A DNA stretch of 64,000 nucleotides from an uncultured Ruminococcus sp. (GTDB lineage Bacteria > Bacillota > Clostridia > Lachnospirales > Lachnospiraceae): the NCBI GenBank assembly GCA_900544395.1, contig UQVC01000006.1, forward strand, positions 1 to 64,000. Direction: 5' to 3'. Positions 50,791 to 59,202 of the stretch are shown piece by piece (positions within the stretch are counted from its first letter, which is position 1; the number at the start of each line of letters is the position of its first letter). The notes beneath the pieces are model-generated. The model saw only the letters and a list, made by a program, of their open reading frames with translations. It did not search any database and was not told the DNA's origin. A program made the position numbers and the translations under genes.

Positions 50791-53718
50791 ATGAGTATTT
50801 ACGATTTGAATGCATACGAAGTGATCCGGGAAGAAGCATTATCAGACCTGAATTCCCGGGGAATCCTGTTAAAACATAAAAAAAGCCAGGCAAAGATTTT
50901 ATTATGGATCAATGACGATGAAAATAAAGTCTTTACCATTGGATTTCGAACACCGGCTCCGGACAGTACCGGAGTTCCTCATATTATGGAACATTCCGTA
51001 TTATGTGGATCGAAAAACTTTCCGGTGAAAGACCCATTTGTAGAACTGGTGAAAGGGTCTTTGAATACCTTTTTGAATGCCATGACCTATCCGGATAAGA
51101 CATTATACCCGGTTGCAAGCTGCAATGACAAAGATTTTCAGAATTTAATGCATGTATACATGGATGCAGTATTCTATCCGAATATCTATGAGCATGATGA
51201 GATCTTCCGTCAGGAAGGATGGAGCTACAAGCTGGATGAGACAGACGGAAAGCTGGAATACAACGGTGTGGTATACAATGAGATGAAGGGAGCATTTTCG
51301 TCTCCGGAAGGGGTGCTGGACCGTGTGATCCAGAATTCGCTGTTCCCGGATACTTCTTATGCCAATGAATCCGGCGGAGATCCGGAGGTGATTCCGGAAC
51401 TGACCTATGAACAGTTTTTGAATTTCCACAGAACCTATTATCATCCGTCGAACAGTTATATCTATCTCTATGGAGATATGGATATGGAAGAAAAATTAAG
51501 ATGGCTGGATGAGAATTATTTATCCGCATTTGATGCGATTGAAGTAGAGTCCGAGATCCAGTATCAGAAGCCGTTTGAAAAAATGAGAGAGCTGGAAATG
51601 GAATATTCGATTTCCAGTGAGGAGTCGGAAGAAGACAACACCTACCTTTCTTATAATAAGGTTATCGGGACAAGCCTGGATGAAAAGCTGTATCTTGCAT
51701 TTCAGATCCTGGATTATGCCCTGCTGTCTGCACCGGGTGCGCCGTTGAAAAAAGCACTGTTAGATGCCGGGATCGGAAAAGATATTATGGGTTCTTATGA
51801 CAATGGTATTTATCAGCCGATTTTCTCGGTTGTTTCTAAAAATGCCAATCGGGAACAGAAAGAAGAGTTTGTCAAAGTGATCGAAGAGACACTTCAGACC
51901 ATTGTACAGAATGGAATTGATCAAAAAGCGCTGGAAGCAGGGCTGAATTATCATGAGTTCCGTTTTAGGGAAGCCGATTTTGGCAATTATCCAAAGGGAC
52001 TGATGTACGGACTGCAGATCATGGACAGCTGGCTGTATGATGAGAACGAGCCATTTATGCATATGCAGGCAATCCCGACCTTTGAATATTTGAAACAACA
52101 GATTTCTACCGGATATTTTGAAAAACTGATCCAGACGTATCTGCTTGATAATCAGCATGGATCCATTGTAATCGTAAAGCCGGAAAAAGGTCGGACAGCA
52201 CGAATGGACAAAGAACTGGAAGAAAAGCTGGCTGCATATAAAGCGGGCTTAAGTGAAGCGGAAATTGAAAAGTTGGTAGCAGACACCAAAGAGCTGGAAG
52301 TATATCAGGAATCAGAAGATGCACCGGAAGACATGGAGAAGATCCCGGTGCTCAACAGAGCGGACATCACAGAAGAGATCGCTCCGGTTTACAACAAAGA
52401 AATGGAAGTGGACGGCGTGCAGCTGGTACATCATGAAGTGGAGACCAACGGCATCGGATATGCGACTTTGATGTTTGATCTTTCGGGAGTGTCTGAGGAA
52501 CTGCTTCCATATACGGGAATTTTGCAGAGCGTACTGGGAATCATTGATACCAGCCATTATGAATATGGTGCACTGTTCAATGAGATCAATATGCACACCG
52601 GAGGGATTGGAACTTCCCTGGAACTGTACCCGGATGTGACAAAGGCAAAAGAAAAGGCATTTCGCGCAACGTTTGAGATCAAAGGAAAAGCGCTGTATTC
52701 GCAGATGCAGATTTTGTTTGCAATGATGCGTGAGATTTTGATGGAATCCAGACTGGATGATGAAAAACGTCTGAAAGAAATCCTGGCAATGCTCAAATCC
52801 AGACTGCAGATGTCATTCCAGTCATCCGGACATACAACCTCTGCACTGCGCGCACTGTCGTATGGTTCTCCGTTGTCTAAGTTTAAGGACGATACTGACG
52901 GAATCGGATTCTATGAAGTCGTACGTGAGGTGGAAGAACATTTTGAAGAGCACAAAGAAACTCTGATCCGGAATTTACAGCAGCTGGCGCGTCAGATTTT
53001 CCGTGTGGATAATGTGATGATCAGCTATACTTCTTCAGAAGAAGGGCTGGCGCCGATGAAAGCAGCTTTTGAAGAAATCAAAGATACTTTATATCCGGAA
53101 CTGAAAGAGAGAGAAGCTTGTTGTATTTTACACTGTAAAAAGCGCAACGAAGGATTTAAGACCTCTTCCAAAGTACAGTATGTGGCGCGGGTTGGAAACT
53201 TTATCGATCACGGAGCACAGTATCATGGAGCGCTGCAGATTTTAAAAGTGATCTTAAGTTATGATTATCTCTGGCAGAATGTCCGTGTCAAAGGCGGCGC
53301 GTATGGATGTATGAGCAACTTTAACCGAATCGGAGAGGGATATCTGATCTCCTACCGGGATCCAAATCTGAAAAAGACTATGGAAGTCTATGAGGGTGTG
53401 GTAGACTATTTAAAGAATTTCACAGTCGATGAACGGGATATGACAAAATATATCATCGGAACGATCAGTAATATTGACCGTCCGATGAATCCGGCTGCAA
53501 AAGGGGAACGTTCCATGAATCTGTATATGAATCATGTATCGGAAGAGATGATCCGCATGGAACGCAGACAGATCTTACAGGCAACCCAGGAAGATATCCG
53601 CGCCCTTTCCAAAGTCGTGGAAGCAATGCTCAAAGCAGAGCAGATCTGTGTCATCGGAAGTGAAGAAAAAATAGAAGACGAAAAAGAGATGTTTCTGGAA
53701 GTGAAGACGCTGTTTTAG
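50791..53718 (+). CDS. M16C zinc metallopeptidase, PreP/insulinase-like
   Basis: Large peptidase of 975 residues, the typical length of the M16C subfamily (presequence protease type), which degrades unstructured peptides inside a closing chamber. The inverted zinc motif HxxEH is seen as HIMEH at residues 64-68, with a further glutamate expected near residue 140 (NEMKGAFSSPEG). The M16 halves are joined by a helical hairpin near residues 470-530. The C-terminal half carries RVKGGAYGC, the usual Arg/Tyr substrate-contact region. No signal peptide, so it is cytoplasmic. It has its own promoter. It is not functionally tied to its neighbours as far as sequence shows. Confidence 0.92.
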   Translation: MSIYDLNAYEVIREEALSDLNSRGILLKHKKSQAKILLWINDDENKVFTIGFRTPAPDSTGVPHIMEHSVLCGSKNFPVKDPFVELVKGSLNTFLNAMTYPDKTLYPVASCNDKDFQNLMHVYMDAVFYPNIYEHDEIFRQEGWSYKLDETDGKLEYNGVVYNEMKGAFSSPEGVLDRVIQNSLFPDTSYANESGGDPEVIPELTYEQFLNFHRTYYHPSNSYIYLYGDMDMEEKLRWLDENYLSAFDAIEVESEIQYQKPFEKMRELEMEYSISSEESEEDNTYLSYNKVIGTSLDEKLYLAFQILDYALLSAPGAPLKKALLDAGIGKDIMGSYDNGIYQPIFSVVSKNANREQKEEFVKVIEETLQTIVQNGIDQKALEAGLNYHEFRFREADFGNYPKGLMYGLQIMDSWLYDENEPFMHMQAIPTFEYLKQQISTGYFEKLIQTYLLDNQHGSIVIVKPEKGRTARMDKELEEKLAAYKAGLSEAEIEKLVADTKELEVYQESEDAPEDMEKIPVLNRADITEEIAPVYNKEMEVDGVQLVHHEVETNGIGYATLMFDLSGVSEELLPYTGILQSVLGIIDTSHYEYGALFNEINMHTGGIGTSLELYPDVTKAKEKAFRATFEIKGKALYSQMQILFAMMREILMESRLDDEKRLKEILAMLKSRLQMSFQSSGHTTSALRALSYGSPLSKFKDDTDGIGFYEVVREVEEHFEEHKETLIRNLQQLARQIFRVDNVMISYTSSEEGLAPMKAAFEEIKDTLYPELKEREACCILHCKKRNEGFKTSSKVQYVARVGNFIDHGAQYHGALQILKVILSYDYLWQNVRVKGGAYGCMSNFNRIGEGYLISYRDPNLKKTMEVYEGVVDYLKNFTVDERDMTKYIIGTISNIDRPMNPAAKGERSMNLYMNHVSEEMIRMERRQILQATQEDIRALSKVVEAMLKAEQICVIGSEEKIEDEKEMFLEVKTLF

Positions 53719-53766
53719 GGCGTCTCTCATCCGAGGCAGGGAACAGAGGATAAGGAGAACAGAACA

Positions 53767-54669
53767 TTGATAAGAGATGATTTTAAATCAGGATTTGTGA
53801 CGCTGATCGGAAGACCAAACGTAGGAAAATCCACATTGATGAACCAGCTGATCGGACAGAAGATCGCAATCACATCCAATAAGCCGCAGACGACGAGAAA
53901 CCGTATTCAGACAGTTCTGACAACGGAAGAAGGGCAGATTGTATTTGTGGATACACCGGGAATTCACAAAGCAAAGAATAAGCTGGGAGAATACATGGTC
54001 AATGTGGCAGAGCGTACGTTAAATGAAGTAGATGTGGTGCTGTGGCTGGTAGAGCCGTCCACCTTTATCGGGGCAGGAGAACAGCATATCATCGAACAGC
54101 TGAAGCGTGTCAAAACACCGGTGATCCTAGTAATTAACAAGATTGACATGGTAAAAAGAGAAGAAGTGTTCTTATTTATCGATGCATACCGAAAAGAATT
54201 TGATTTTGCGGAGATTGTCCCGGTATCTGCAAGAAACGGAGACAATACGGACGAACTGGTGAAAGTGATCTTAAAATATCTTCCATATGGTCCGCAGTTC
54301 TATGATGAAGATACAGTGACAGACCAGCCGGAGCGCCAGATCGTAGCAGAACTGATCCGGGAAAAGGCGCTGCATTGTCTGCAGGAAGAGATCCCTCACG
54401 GGATCGCAGTGGCGATCGACCGCATGAAAATGCAGAACAAAGTCATGCATATTGATGCCACGATCATCTGTGAGCGGGATTCCCACAAAGGGATCATCAT
54501 CGGAAAACAGGGCAGTATGCTAAAGAAGATCGGAAGTACTGCCCGCTATGAGATTGAGAGAATGCTGGACTGCAAAGTCAACCTGAAACTCTGGGTCAAG
54601 GTACAGAAAAACTGGAGAGACAGCGATTTTCTAATGAAAAACTTTGGCTATCACGAGGATGAGATGTAA
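53767..54669 (+). CDS. era: GTPase Era
   Basis: Essential GTPase that binds 16S rRNA and helps assemble the small ribosomal subunit. The 300-residue protein has G1 GRPNVGKST near residue 15, G3 DTPG near residue 63, G4 NKID near residue 126, and a C-terminal KH domain with IIIGKQGSMLKKIG. It begins with TTG at 53767, preceded by AAGGAG; no ATG fits. The order era-yqzL-recO-glyQS is common in Lachnospiraceae-type genomes. Confidence 0.97.
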   Translation: MIRDDFKSGFVTLIGRPNVGKSTLMNQLIGQKIAITSNKPQTTRNRIQTVLTTEEGQIVFVDTPGIHKAKNKLGEYMVNVAERTLNEVDVVLWLVEPSTFIGAGEQHIIEQLKRVKTPVILVINKIDMVKREEVFLFIDAYRKEFDFAEIVPVSARNGDNTDELVKVILKYLPYGPQFYDEDTVTDQPERQIVAELIREKALHCLQEEIPHGIAVAIDRMKMQNKVMHIDATIICERDSHKGIIIGKQGSMLKKIGSTARYEIERMLDCKVNLKLWVKVQKNWRDSDFLMKNFGYHEDEM

Positions 54670-54769
54670 CATTTGGCAGATTTTATATAGTATATCCCGG
54701 AAAGAATCGGATACCCTAATTGTATATCAAACAAAGAACAGATGAGAAAGCAATTAAAGAGGTGAACCG

Positions 54770-54961
54770 ATGAAAGAAGAGTACTGGGAACAGTTTATGA
54801 CAACCGGCCGTATTGCGGATTATCTTTCTTATAAAGCAGAAAGTGAAGAAAGCAGAGTATCCGCTGCGGCAGGACAGAAGGAACAGGCAGGAGTTAGATC
54901 AGGTGAATCAGATTGTGTTGACGGGGATGGTGCTTTCCACAGCACCGGTTGGAGAGTATGA
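54770..54961 (+). CDS. yqzL: YqzL-like small protein
   Basis: A small protein of 63 residues whose N-terminus (YWEQFMTTGRIADYLSYK) matches the conserved start of YqzL-family proteins that sit before recO in Firmicutes. It has a strong ribosome site (AGAGGTGAACCG). The last 59 bases overlap the recO gene in another frame, so the C-terminal part may be less conserved; YqzL of Bacillus is 47 residues. Its function is unknown. Confidence 0.75.
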   Translation: MKEEYWEQFMTTGRIADYLSYKAESEESRVSAAAGQKEQAGVRSGESDCVDGDGAFHSTGWRV

Positions 54962-55643
54962 CAGGCGGGTGGTGATCCTGACAAAGGAGCAGGGAAAGAT
55001 TTCTGCATTTGCCAGAGGGGCAAGAAGACCAAACAGTCCTCTGATAGGAGCAGTCAATCCCTTCTCCTTTGGGGAATTTACCATGTATGAGGGGAGATCT
55101 TCCCATACGATCCAGTCTGCGAAGATCACAAATTATTTTTCCGAGCTGCGGGAAGATATGATCGGTGCATATTATGGGTTTTATTTTCTGGAGTTTGCCA
55201 ATTATTATACAAAAGAACAGAATGATGAGCGGGAGATGTTAAAGCTTTTGTATCAGACCATGAAGGCGCTGACCAGTCCCCATATTCCGGATCCGCTGAT
55301 CCGCTGCATTTTTGAATTAAAGGCGTTTTGCATCAACGGAGAAGGTCCGCAGGTGTTTCAGTGTGTCCGCTGTCAGAAAAAAGAAGGACAGATGGTATTT
55401 TCGGCAAGGGAAGGCGGGGTAATCTGCCAGGACTGCAGGGAAAAGATATCGGATGGGATTCCTTTGGATAATTCCACACTTTATACGATGCAGTACATAG
55501 AAAGCAGCACCATCGAGAAGCTGTATACCTTTACTGTCAGCGAAGCGGTTCTGGAAACACTGTCCAGGATTCTGGAGAGGTACTGTCTGCTGTATGTGGA
55601 CAAACGGTTCAAATCACTGGAGATTCTGGAGACGCTGCTGTAG
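54903..55643 (+). CDS. recO: DNA repair protein RecO
   Basis: RecO helps load RecA on single-stranded DNA in the RecFOR pathway. The GTG at 54903 gives 246 residues, the usual length, and follows CAGGAG 9 bases upstream; longer in-frame starts run into yqzL without a ribosome site. The N-terminal OB fold (VLTGMVLSTAPVGEYDRRVV), the central helical part, and the zinc finger with CVRC and CQDC are visible. It overlaps yqzL by 59 bases and is probably coupled to it. Confidence 0.93.
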   Translation: MNQIVLTGMVLSTAPVGEYDRRVVILTKEQGKISAFARGARRPNSPLIGAVNPFSFGEFTMYEGRSSHTIQSAKITNYFSELREDMIGAYYGFYFLEFANYYTKEQNDEREMLKLLYQTMKALTSPHIPDPLIRCIFELKAFCINGEGPQVFQCVRCQKKEGQMVFSAREGGVICQDCREKISDGIPLDNSTLYTMQYIESSTIEKLYTFTVSEAVLETLSRILERYCLLYVDKRFKSLEILETLL

Positions 55644-55662
55644 AAAATATAAACAGCATGGC

Positions 55663-55691
55663 TTGAAAAAACAAAGGGAAGCCGTTATAAT
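55663..55691 (+). promoter_or_regulatory. Promoter of the glycyl-tRNA synthetase gene
   Basis: TTGAAA (55663-55668) and a perfect TATAAT (55686-55691) are exactly 17 bases apart, a near-consensus vegetative promoter about 40 bases before the start codon. The leader is too short for a T-box, so tRNA-sensing control is not expected here. Confidence 0.85.
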
Positions 55692-55732
55692 AGTTACCAA
55701 TTGATGAAAAAGAATGTGAGGAACAGAGAATT

Positions 55733-57124
55733 ATGGTAGAAAAGACAATGGATAAAATCGTAGCCCTGGCAAAATCAAGAGGTTTTGTGTACCCGGGTTC
55801 TGAAATTTACGGGGGGCTTGCCAATACATGGGATTATGGAAATCTCGGAGTAGAGTTGAAAAACAATGTAAAAAAAGCATGGTGGAAGAAATTCGTACAG
55901 GAAAGTCCGTATAATGTAGGTGTGGACTGCGCGATCCTGATGAACCCGCAGACATGGGTGGCATCCGGACATCTTGGCGGATTCAGTGATCCGCTGATGG
56001 ATTGTAAAGAGTGTAAAGAAAGATTCCGTGCAGACAAGCTGATCGAAGATTATGCACAGGAGAACGGGATCGAACTGGAAGGAAGCGTCGATGCATGGAG
56101 CAAAGAGCAGATGGCGGCTTATATTGAAGAACATGAGATCAAATGTCCTTCCTGCGGAAAGCACAATTTTACAGACATCCGCGAGTTCAACCTGATGTTC
56201 AAGACATTCCAGGGTGTCACAGAAGATGCGAAAAACGTAGTGTACTTAAGACCTGAGACAGCTCAGGGGATTTTTGTCAACTTTAAGAATGTACAGCGTA
56301 CATCCAGAAAGAAAATCCCGTTTGGTATCGCACAGATTGGAAAATCATTCCGTAATGAGATCACACCGGGTAACTTTACGTTCCGTACCAGAGAATTTGA
56401 ACAGATGGAACTGGAATTTTTCTGTGAGCCGGGAACAGATCTTGACTGGTTCAATTACTGGAAGAATTTCTGCCTGAACTGGCTGAGTTCTCTGGGACTC
56501 AAAGATGAAGAAGTCCGCTATCGTGACCACAGTCCGGAAGAGTTGTGCTTCTACAGCAAAGCAACGACAGACGTAGAATTCTTATTCCCATTTGGATGGG
56601 GAGAACTGTGGGGCATTGCTGACAGAACAGATTACGACCTGACACAGCATCAGGAAGTATCCAAACAGGATCTGACTTATTTTGATGATGAGAAGAAAGA
56701 AAAATATATCCCATATGTAATTGAACCGTCTCTTGGAGCAGACCGTATGGTACTGGCGTTCCTTTGCAGCGCTTATGACGAGGAAGAGTTAGAAGGCGGA
56801 GATACACGTACAGTTCTTCACTTCCATCCGGCACTTGCTCCTGTCAAGATCGGAGTGCTTCCGCTGTCTAAAAAGCTCAACGAAGGCGCGGAAAAAGTAT
56901 TTGCAGAACTGAGCAAGACTTACAACTGTGAATTTGATGACAGAGGAAATATCGGAAAACGTTACCGCCGTCAGGATGAGATCGGTACACCATTCTGTGT
57001 AACCTATGATTTCGATTCTGAGGAGGATGGCGCAGTGACTGTCCGTGACAGAGACACCATGGAACAGGAACGTGTGAAAATTGAAGATCTGAAAGCATAC
57101 TTTGAGAAAAAGTTTGAATTTTAA
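55733..57124 (+). CDS. glyQS: Glycyl-tRNA synthetase, alpha2 type
   Basis: Class II aminoacyl-tRNA synthetase of 463 residues that charges tRNA-Gly. The homodimeric (bacterial/eukaryotic-archaeal) type is recognised by GFVYPGSEIYGG at the start, the RFRADK segment, motif 2 (RKKIPFGIAQIGKSFRNE, then the FTFRTREFEQME strand) and motif 3 (LGADRMVLAFL). The C-terminal anticodon-binding domain starts near residue 355. Length is standard. It has its own near-consensus promoter and terminator. Also annotated glyS in many genomes. Confidence 0.97.
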   Translation: MVEKTMDKIVALAKSRGFVYPGSEIYGGLANTWDYGNLGVELKNNVKKAWWKKFVQESPYNVGVDCAILMNPQTWVASGHLGGFSDPLMDCKECKERFRADKLIEDYAQENGIELEGSVDAWSKEQMAAYIEEHEIKCPSCGKHNFTDIREFNLMFKTFQGVTEDAKNVVYLRPETAQGIFVNFKNVQRTSRKKIPFGIAQIGKSFRNEITPGNFTFRTREFEQMELEFFCEPGTDLDWFNYWKNFCLNWLSSLGLKDEEVRYRDHSPEELCFYSKATTDVEFLFPFGWGELWGIADRTDYDLTQHQEVSKQDLTYFDDEKKEKYIPYVIEPSLGADRMVLAFLCSAYDEEELEGGDTRTVLHFHPALAPVKIGVLPLSKKLNEGAEKVFAELSKTYNCEFDDRGNIGKRYRRQDEIGTPFCVTYDFDSEEDGAVTVRDRDTMEQERVKIEDLKAYFEKKFEF

Positions 57125-57130
57125 GAGGAG

Positions 57131-57159
57131 ACTGCCGTACATTTTGTGCGGCAGTTTTT
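57131..57159 (+). terminator. Terminator after glyQS
   Basis: ACTGCCGTAC (57131-57140) pairs with GTGCGGCAGT (57146-57155), one wobble, around the loop ATTTT, followed by TTTT. Confidence 0.9.
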
Positions 57160-57240
57160 ATGATGAGTGCAGATGCTGTTCAGAAAAATATATAAGGCGC
57201 ACTTCTTAATAATAATAGGAAATATTCATAACAGCTTATA

Positions 57241-57269
57241 TTTTCAATCGGGAAACAATGTGCTATGAT
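57241..57269 (+). promoter_or_regulatory. Putative promoter of the purine salvage operon
   Basis: TTTTCA (57241-57246) and TATGAT (57264-57269) lie 17 bases apart. Transcription from here would create a leader of about 120 bases before the first gene, containing the structures described next. Confidence 0.5.
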
Positions 57270-57276
57270 GAAACTA

Positions 57277-57366
57277 TGTTGATGACAACAGAATATTGAA
57301 AATTCTTCAAGATACATTTGCAGGACGGGAAACCTGTTTAGCCATTGGGCCGGTGTATCTTTTTTG
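57277..57366 (+). promoter_or_regulatory. Structured leader RNA with terminator, riboswitch-like
   Basis: A small hairpin TGTTG/CAACA (57277-57290) is followed by a compact structure. The outer helix AAGATACA (57309-57316) pairs with TGTATCTT (57354-57361). It encloses two short hairpins, CAGG/CCTG (57321-57336) and GCC/GGC (57341-57350). The outer right arm runs directly into a T-run. This makes a three-way junction that ends as an intrinsic terminator, a design typical of attenuators or riboswitches. It does not match the standard purine riboswitch core that I know. Ligand unknown; the downstream genes suggest a purine-related signal. Confidence 0.45.
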
Positions 57367-57395
57367 TTACTCAAAACAAACAGGAGGATTTAAAG

Positions 57396-59180
57396 ATGGA
57401 AAGAACAACAGTAGAGAATTTAAAGGAATTGATCCGTGCAGGGCGTGCAAAGACGCCGGCGGAAAAAGTGATCAAAGGAGGAATCCTGGTCAATGTCATG
57501 TCCGAGGAAATCTATCCGGCAGACGTTGCGGTCTATCAAGACACAATTGTTGCAGTGGGAGATGTAGAAGATTATATTGGCGAGGATACAGAAGTGATTG
57601 ATGCAAAAGGCAGATATCTGGTGCCGGGTATGATCGACGGACATATCCACAGTGAATGCAGCAAGCTGAGTATCACAAGCTATGCCAAAGCGGTCGTGCC
57701 AAGAGGAACCACAAGTATGATCTCCGGTCTGGATGAATATATTTCTGTATCCGGTCTGGAAGGACTTCAGGAAGTGCAGAAAGAAGTACAGGCAAGTCCG
57801 CTGAAAGTATTCTGGGGAGCGCCTTACAAGACACCTTATACGATTCCGGAGTCTACTGTGGCGTTCAATTTTACCAAAGAAGTGCATGAAGAAGTACAGA
57901 AATGGCCGCAGTGTTATGGCGTGTGGGAGACAGTCAGAGAGTTTATCCAGGAAGAAGATGAGAACACACTGGGAGCAATCGCAGAAGCATTTAAGAATCG
58001 TCTTCCGGTATTTGGATGTGCACCGATGGCAAGAGGTAATGACCTGAATGGATATCTGTGTGCAGGTGTGCGTCTGGATCATGAAAGTTATGACCACGAA
58101 GAAGTTGTGGAAAAGATGAGAAAAGGAATGCATATGCTGATCCGTGAATCTTCCGTGACACATTTCCTTGCAGAGAATATCAAAGCAGTGACAGAAGTAA
58201 ATCCTGCATTTGCAAGAAGAGTCAGCTTTTGTACCGATGATGTGACAGCAAGTGATGTTCTGGAAAAAGGACATCTGGACAATGTAGTACGTCTGGCCAT
58301 CCAGGCAGGAGTCAAACCAATGACAGCGATTCAGATGGCAACTATTAATAGCGCAGAAGCCTACCGCATTGATCATATGGTAGGTTCCATCTGCCCTGGA
58401 AGAATCGCAGATATTCTGTTCGTAGAGGATCTGGAAGCATTTGAGATCAAAGAAGTGATGACAAACGGAAAGATGGTAGCAAAAGACCATAAACTGACTT
58501 ATGATCTGAAAGCGCCGGAGAGAAGTTCTGTGTTGAAAGGGGAACTGAAATGCAGCCTGACAACAAAAGAAGACTTTGAATATAAGACATCCATCCAGAA
58601 TGGAGAAGCGAAAGTCCTGTCTATGGATGTAAAAGGTCCTTTTGTCAGAAAGAGAAGAGATGTGGTCTTAAAAGTGGAAAACGGAATCGTACTTCCGGAT
58701 ACAGAACAGGATGTGGCAATGGTAGCTGTTCTGGAGAGATTCGGAAGAAACGGAAATAAATCTCTGGCATTTTGCTCCGGATGGAAGTTAAAGAAAGGTG
58801 CTATGGCTTCCTCTGCTGCACCGGATGACAACAATCTGGTCGTAATGGGTGTGAATGCAGAAGATATGTCCATCGCAGCCAATTATCTGATTGAGCAGGG
58901 CGGCGGACAGGTTGTTGTGGCAGACGGCGAGATTTTAGAATTCCTTCCGCTTCCAGTTGGAGGAATTGTCAGTGATGAGGAGCCGGAAGTGATCGCCGCA
59001 CAGGAGAAAAAGATCGATCAGGCAGCCAGAATGTTAGGTTCTGATCTTCCAGATCCAATGATGTATATGTTCTTTTTGCCGATCACAGCAATTCCGGATT
59101 ATGCGATCACAGATGTAGGGCCGGTTGACTATCTGGCGCTTACAACCTTTGATCCGGTTCTGGAAGTATATGAAAAATAA
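57396..59180 (+). CDS. Diverged adenine deaminase paralogue
   Basis: Amidohydrolase-superfamily protein of 594 residues that aligns along its whole length with adenine deaminase (Ade, COG1001). The ATG at 57396 follows AGGAGGATTTAAAG. Several motifs are altered against the paralogue just downstream. HIHSE is kept, but the DPHE-type motif reads SGLDEYI, the HGPG-type motif reads GCAPM, ERHQGTG reads ERFGRNG, and AHDSHN reads APDDNN. It thus lacks at least four histidines that the second copy has and may bind metal differently, use another substrate, or serve as a non-catalytic partner. It is the first gene of a three-gene purine operon. Confidence 0.8.
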   Translation: MERTTVENLKELIRAGRAKTPAEKVIKGGILVNVMSEEIYPADVAVYQDTIVAVGDVEDYIGEDTEVIDAKGRYLVPGMIDGHIHSECSKLSITSYAKAVVPRGTTSMISGLDEYISVSGLEGLQEVQKEVQASPLKVFWGAPYKTPYTIPESTVAFNFTKEVHEEVQKWPQCYGVWETVREFIQEEDENTLGAIAEAFKNRLPVFGCAPMARGNDLNGYLCAGVRLDHESYDHEEVVEKMRKGMHMLIRESSVTHFLAENIKAVTEVNPAFARRVSFCTDDVTASDVLEKGHLDNVVRLAIQAGVKPMTAIQMATINSAEAYRIDHMVGSICPGRIADILFVEDLEAFEIKEVMTNGKMVAKDHKLTYDLKAPERSSVLKGELKCSLTTKEDFEYKTSIQNGEAKVLSMDVKGPFVRKRRDVVLKVENGIVLPDTEQDVAMVAVLERFGRNGNKSLAFCSGWKLKKGAMASSAAPDDNNLVVMGVNAEDMSIAANYLIEQGGGQVVVADGEILEFLPLPVGGIVSDEEPEVIAAQEKKIDQAARMLGSDLPDPMMYMFFLPITAIPDYAITDVGPVDYLALTTFDPVLEVYEK

Positions 59181-59202
59181 AAAATCAAAGGAGGACATCG
59201 AT

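Noticed and set aside
55644..55732. T-box leader before glycyl-tRNA synthetase
   Set aside because: Only about 40 bases separate the promoter from the start codon, far too few for a T-box.
57241..57270. Resemblance to the start of a c-di-GMP-II riboswitch (GGGAAACAATG, then ATGATGAAAC)
   Set aside because: The downstream pseudoknot parts of that class are not present, the segment overlaps the putative promoter, and the operon concerns purine salvage.
57180..57395. Standard purine riboswitch before the adenine deaminase operon
   Set aside because: The conserved loop and junction bases of that class (ATATGG-type and GTTTCTACC-type segments) were not found, so only an unclassified structured leader is reported.
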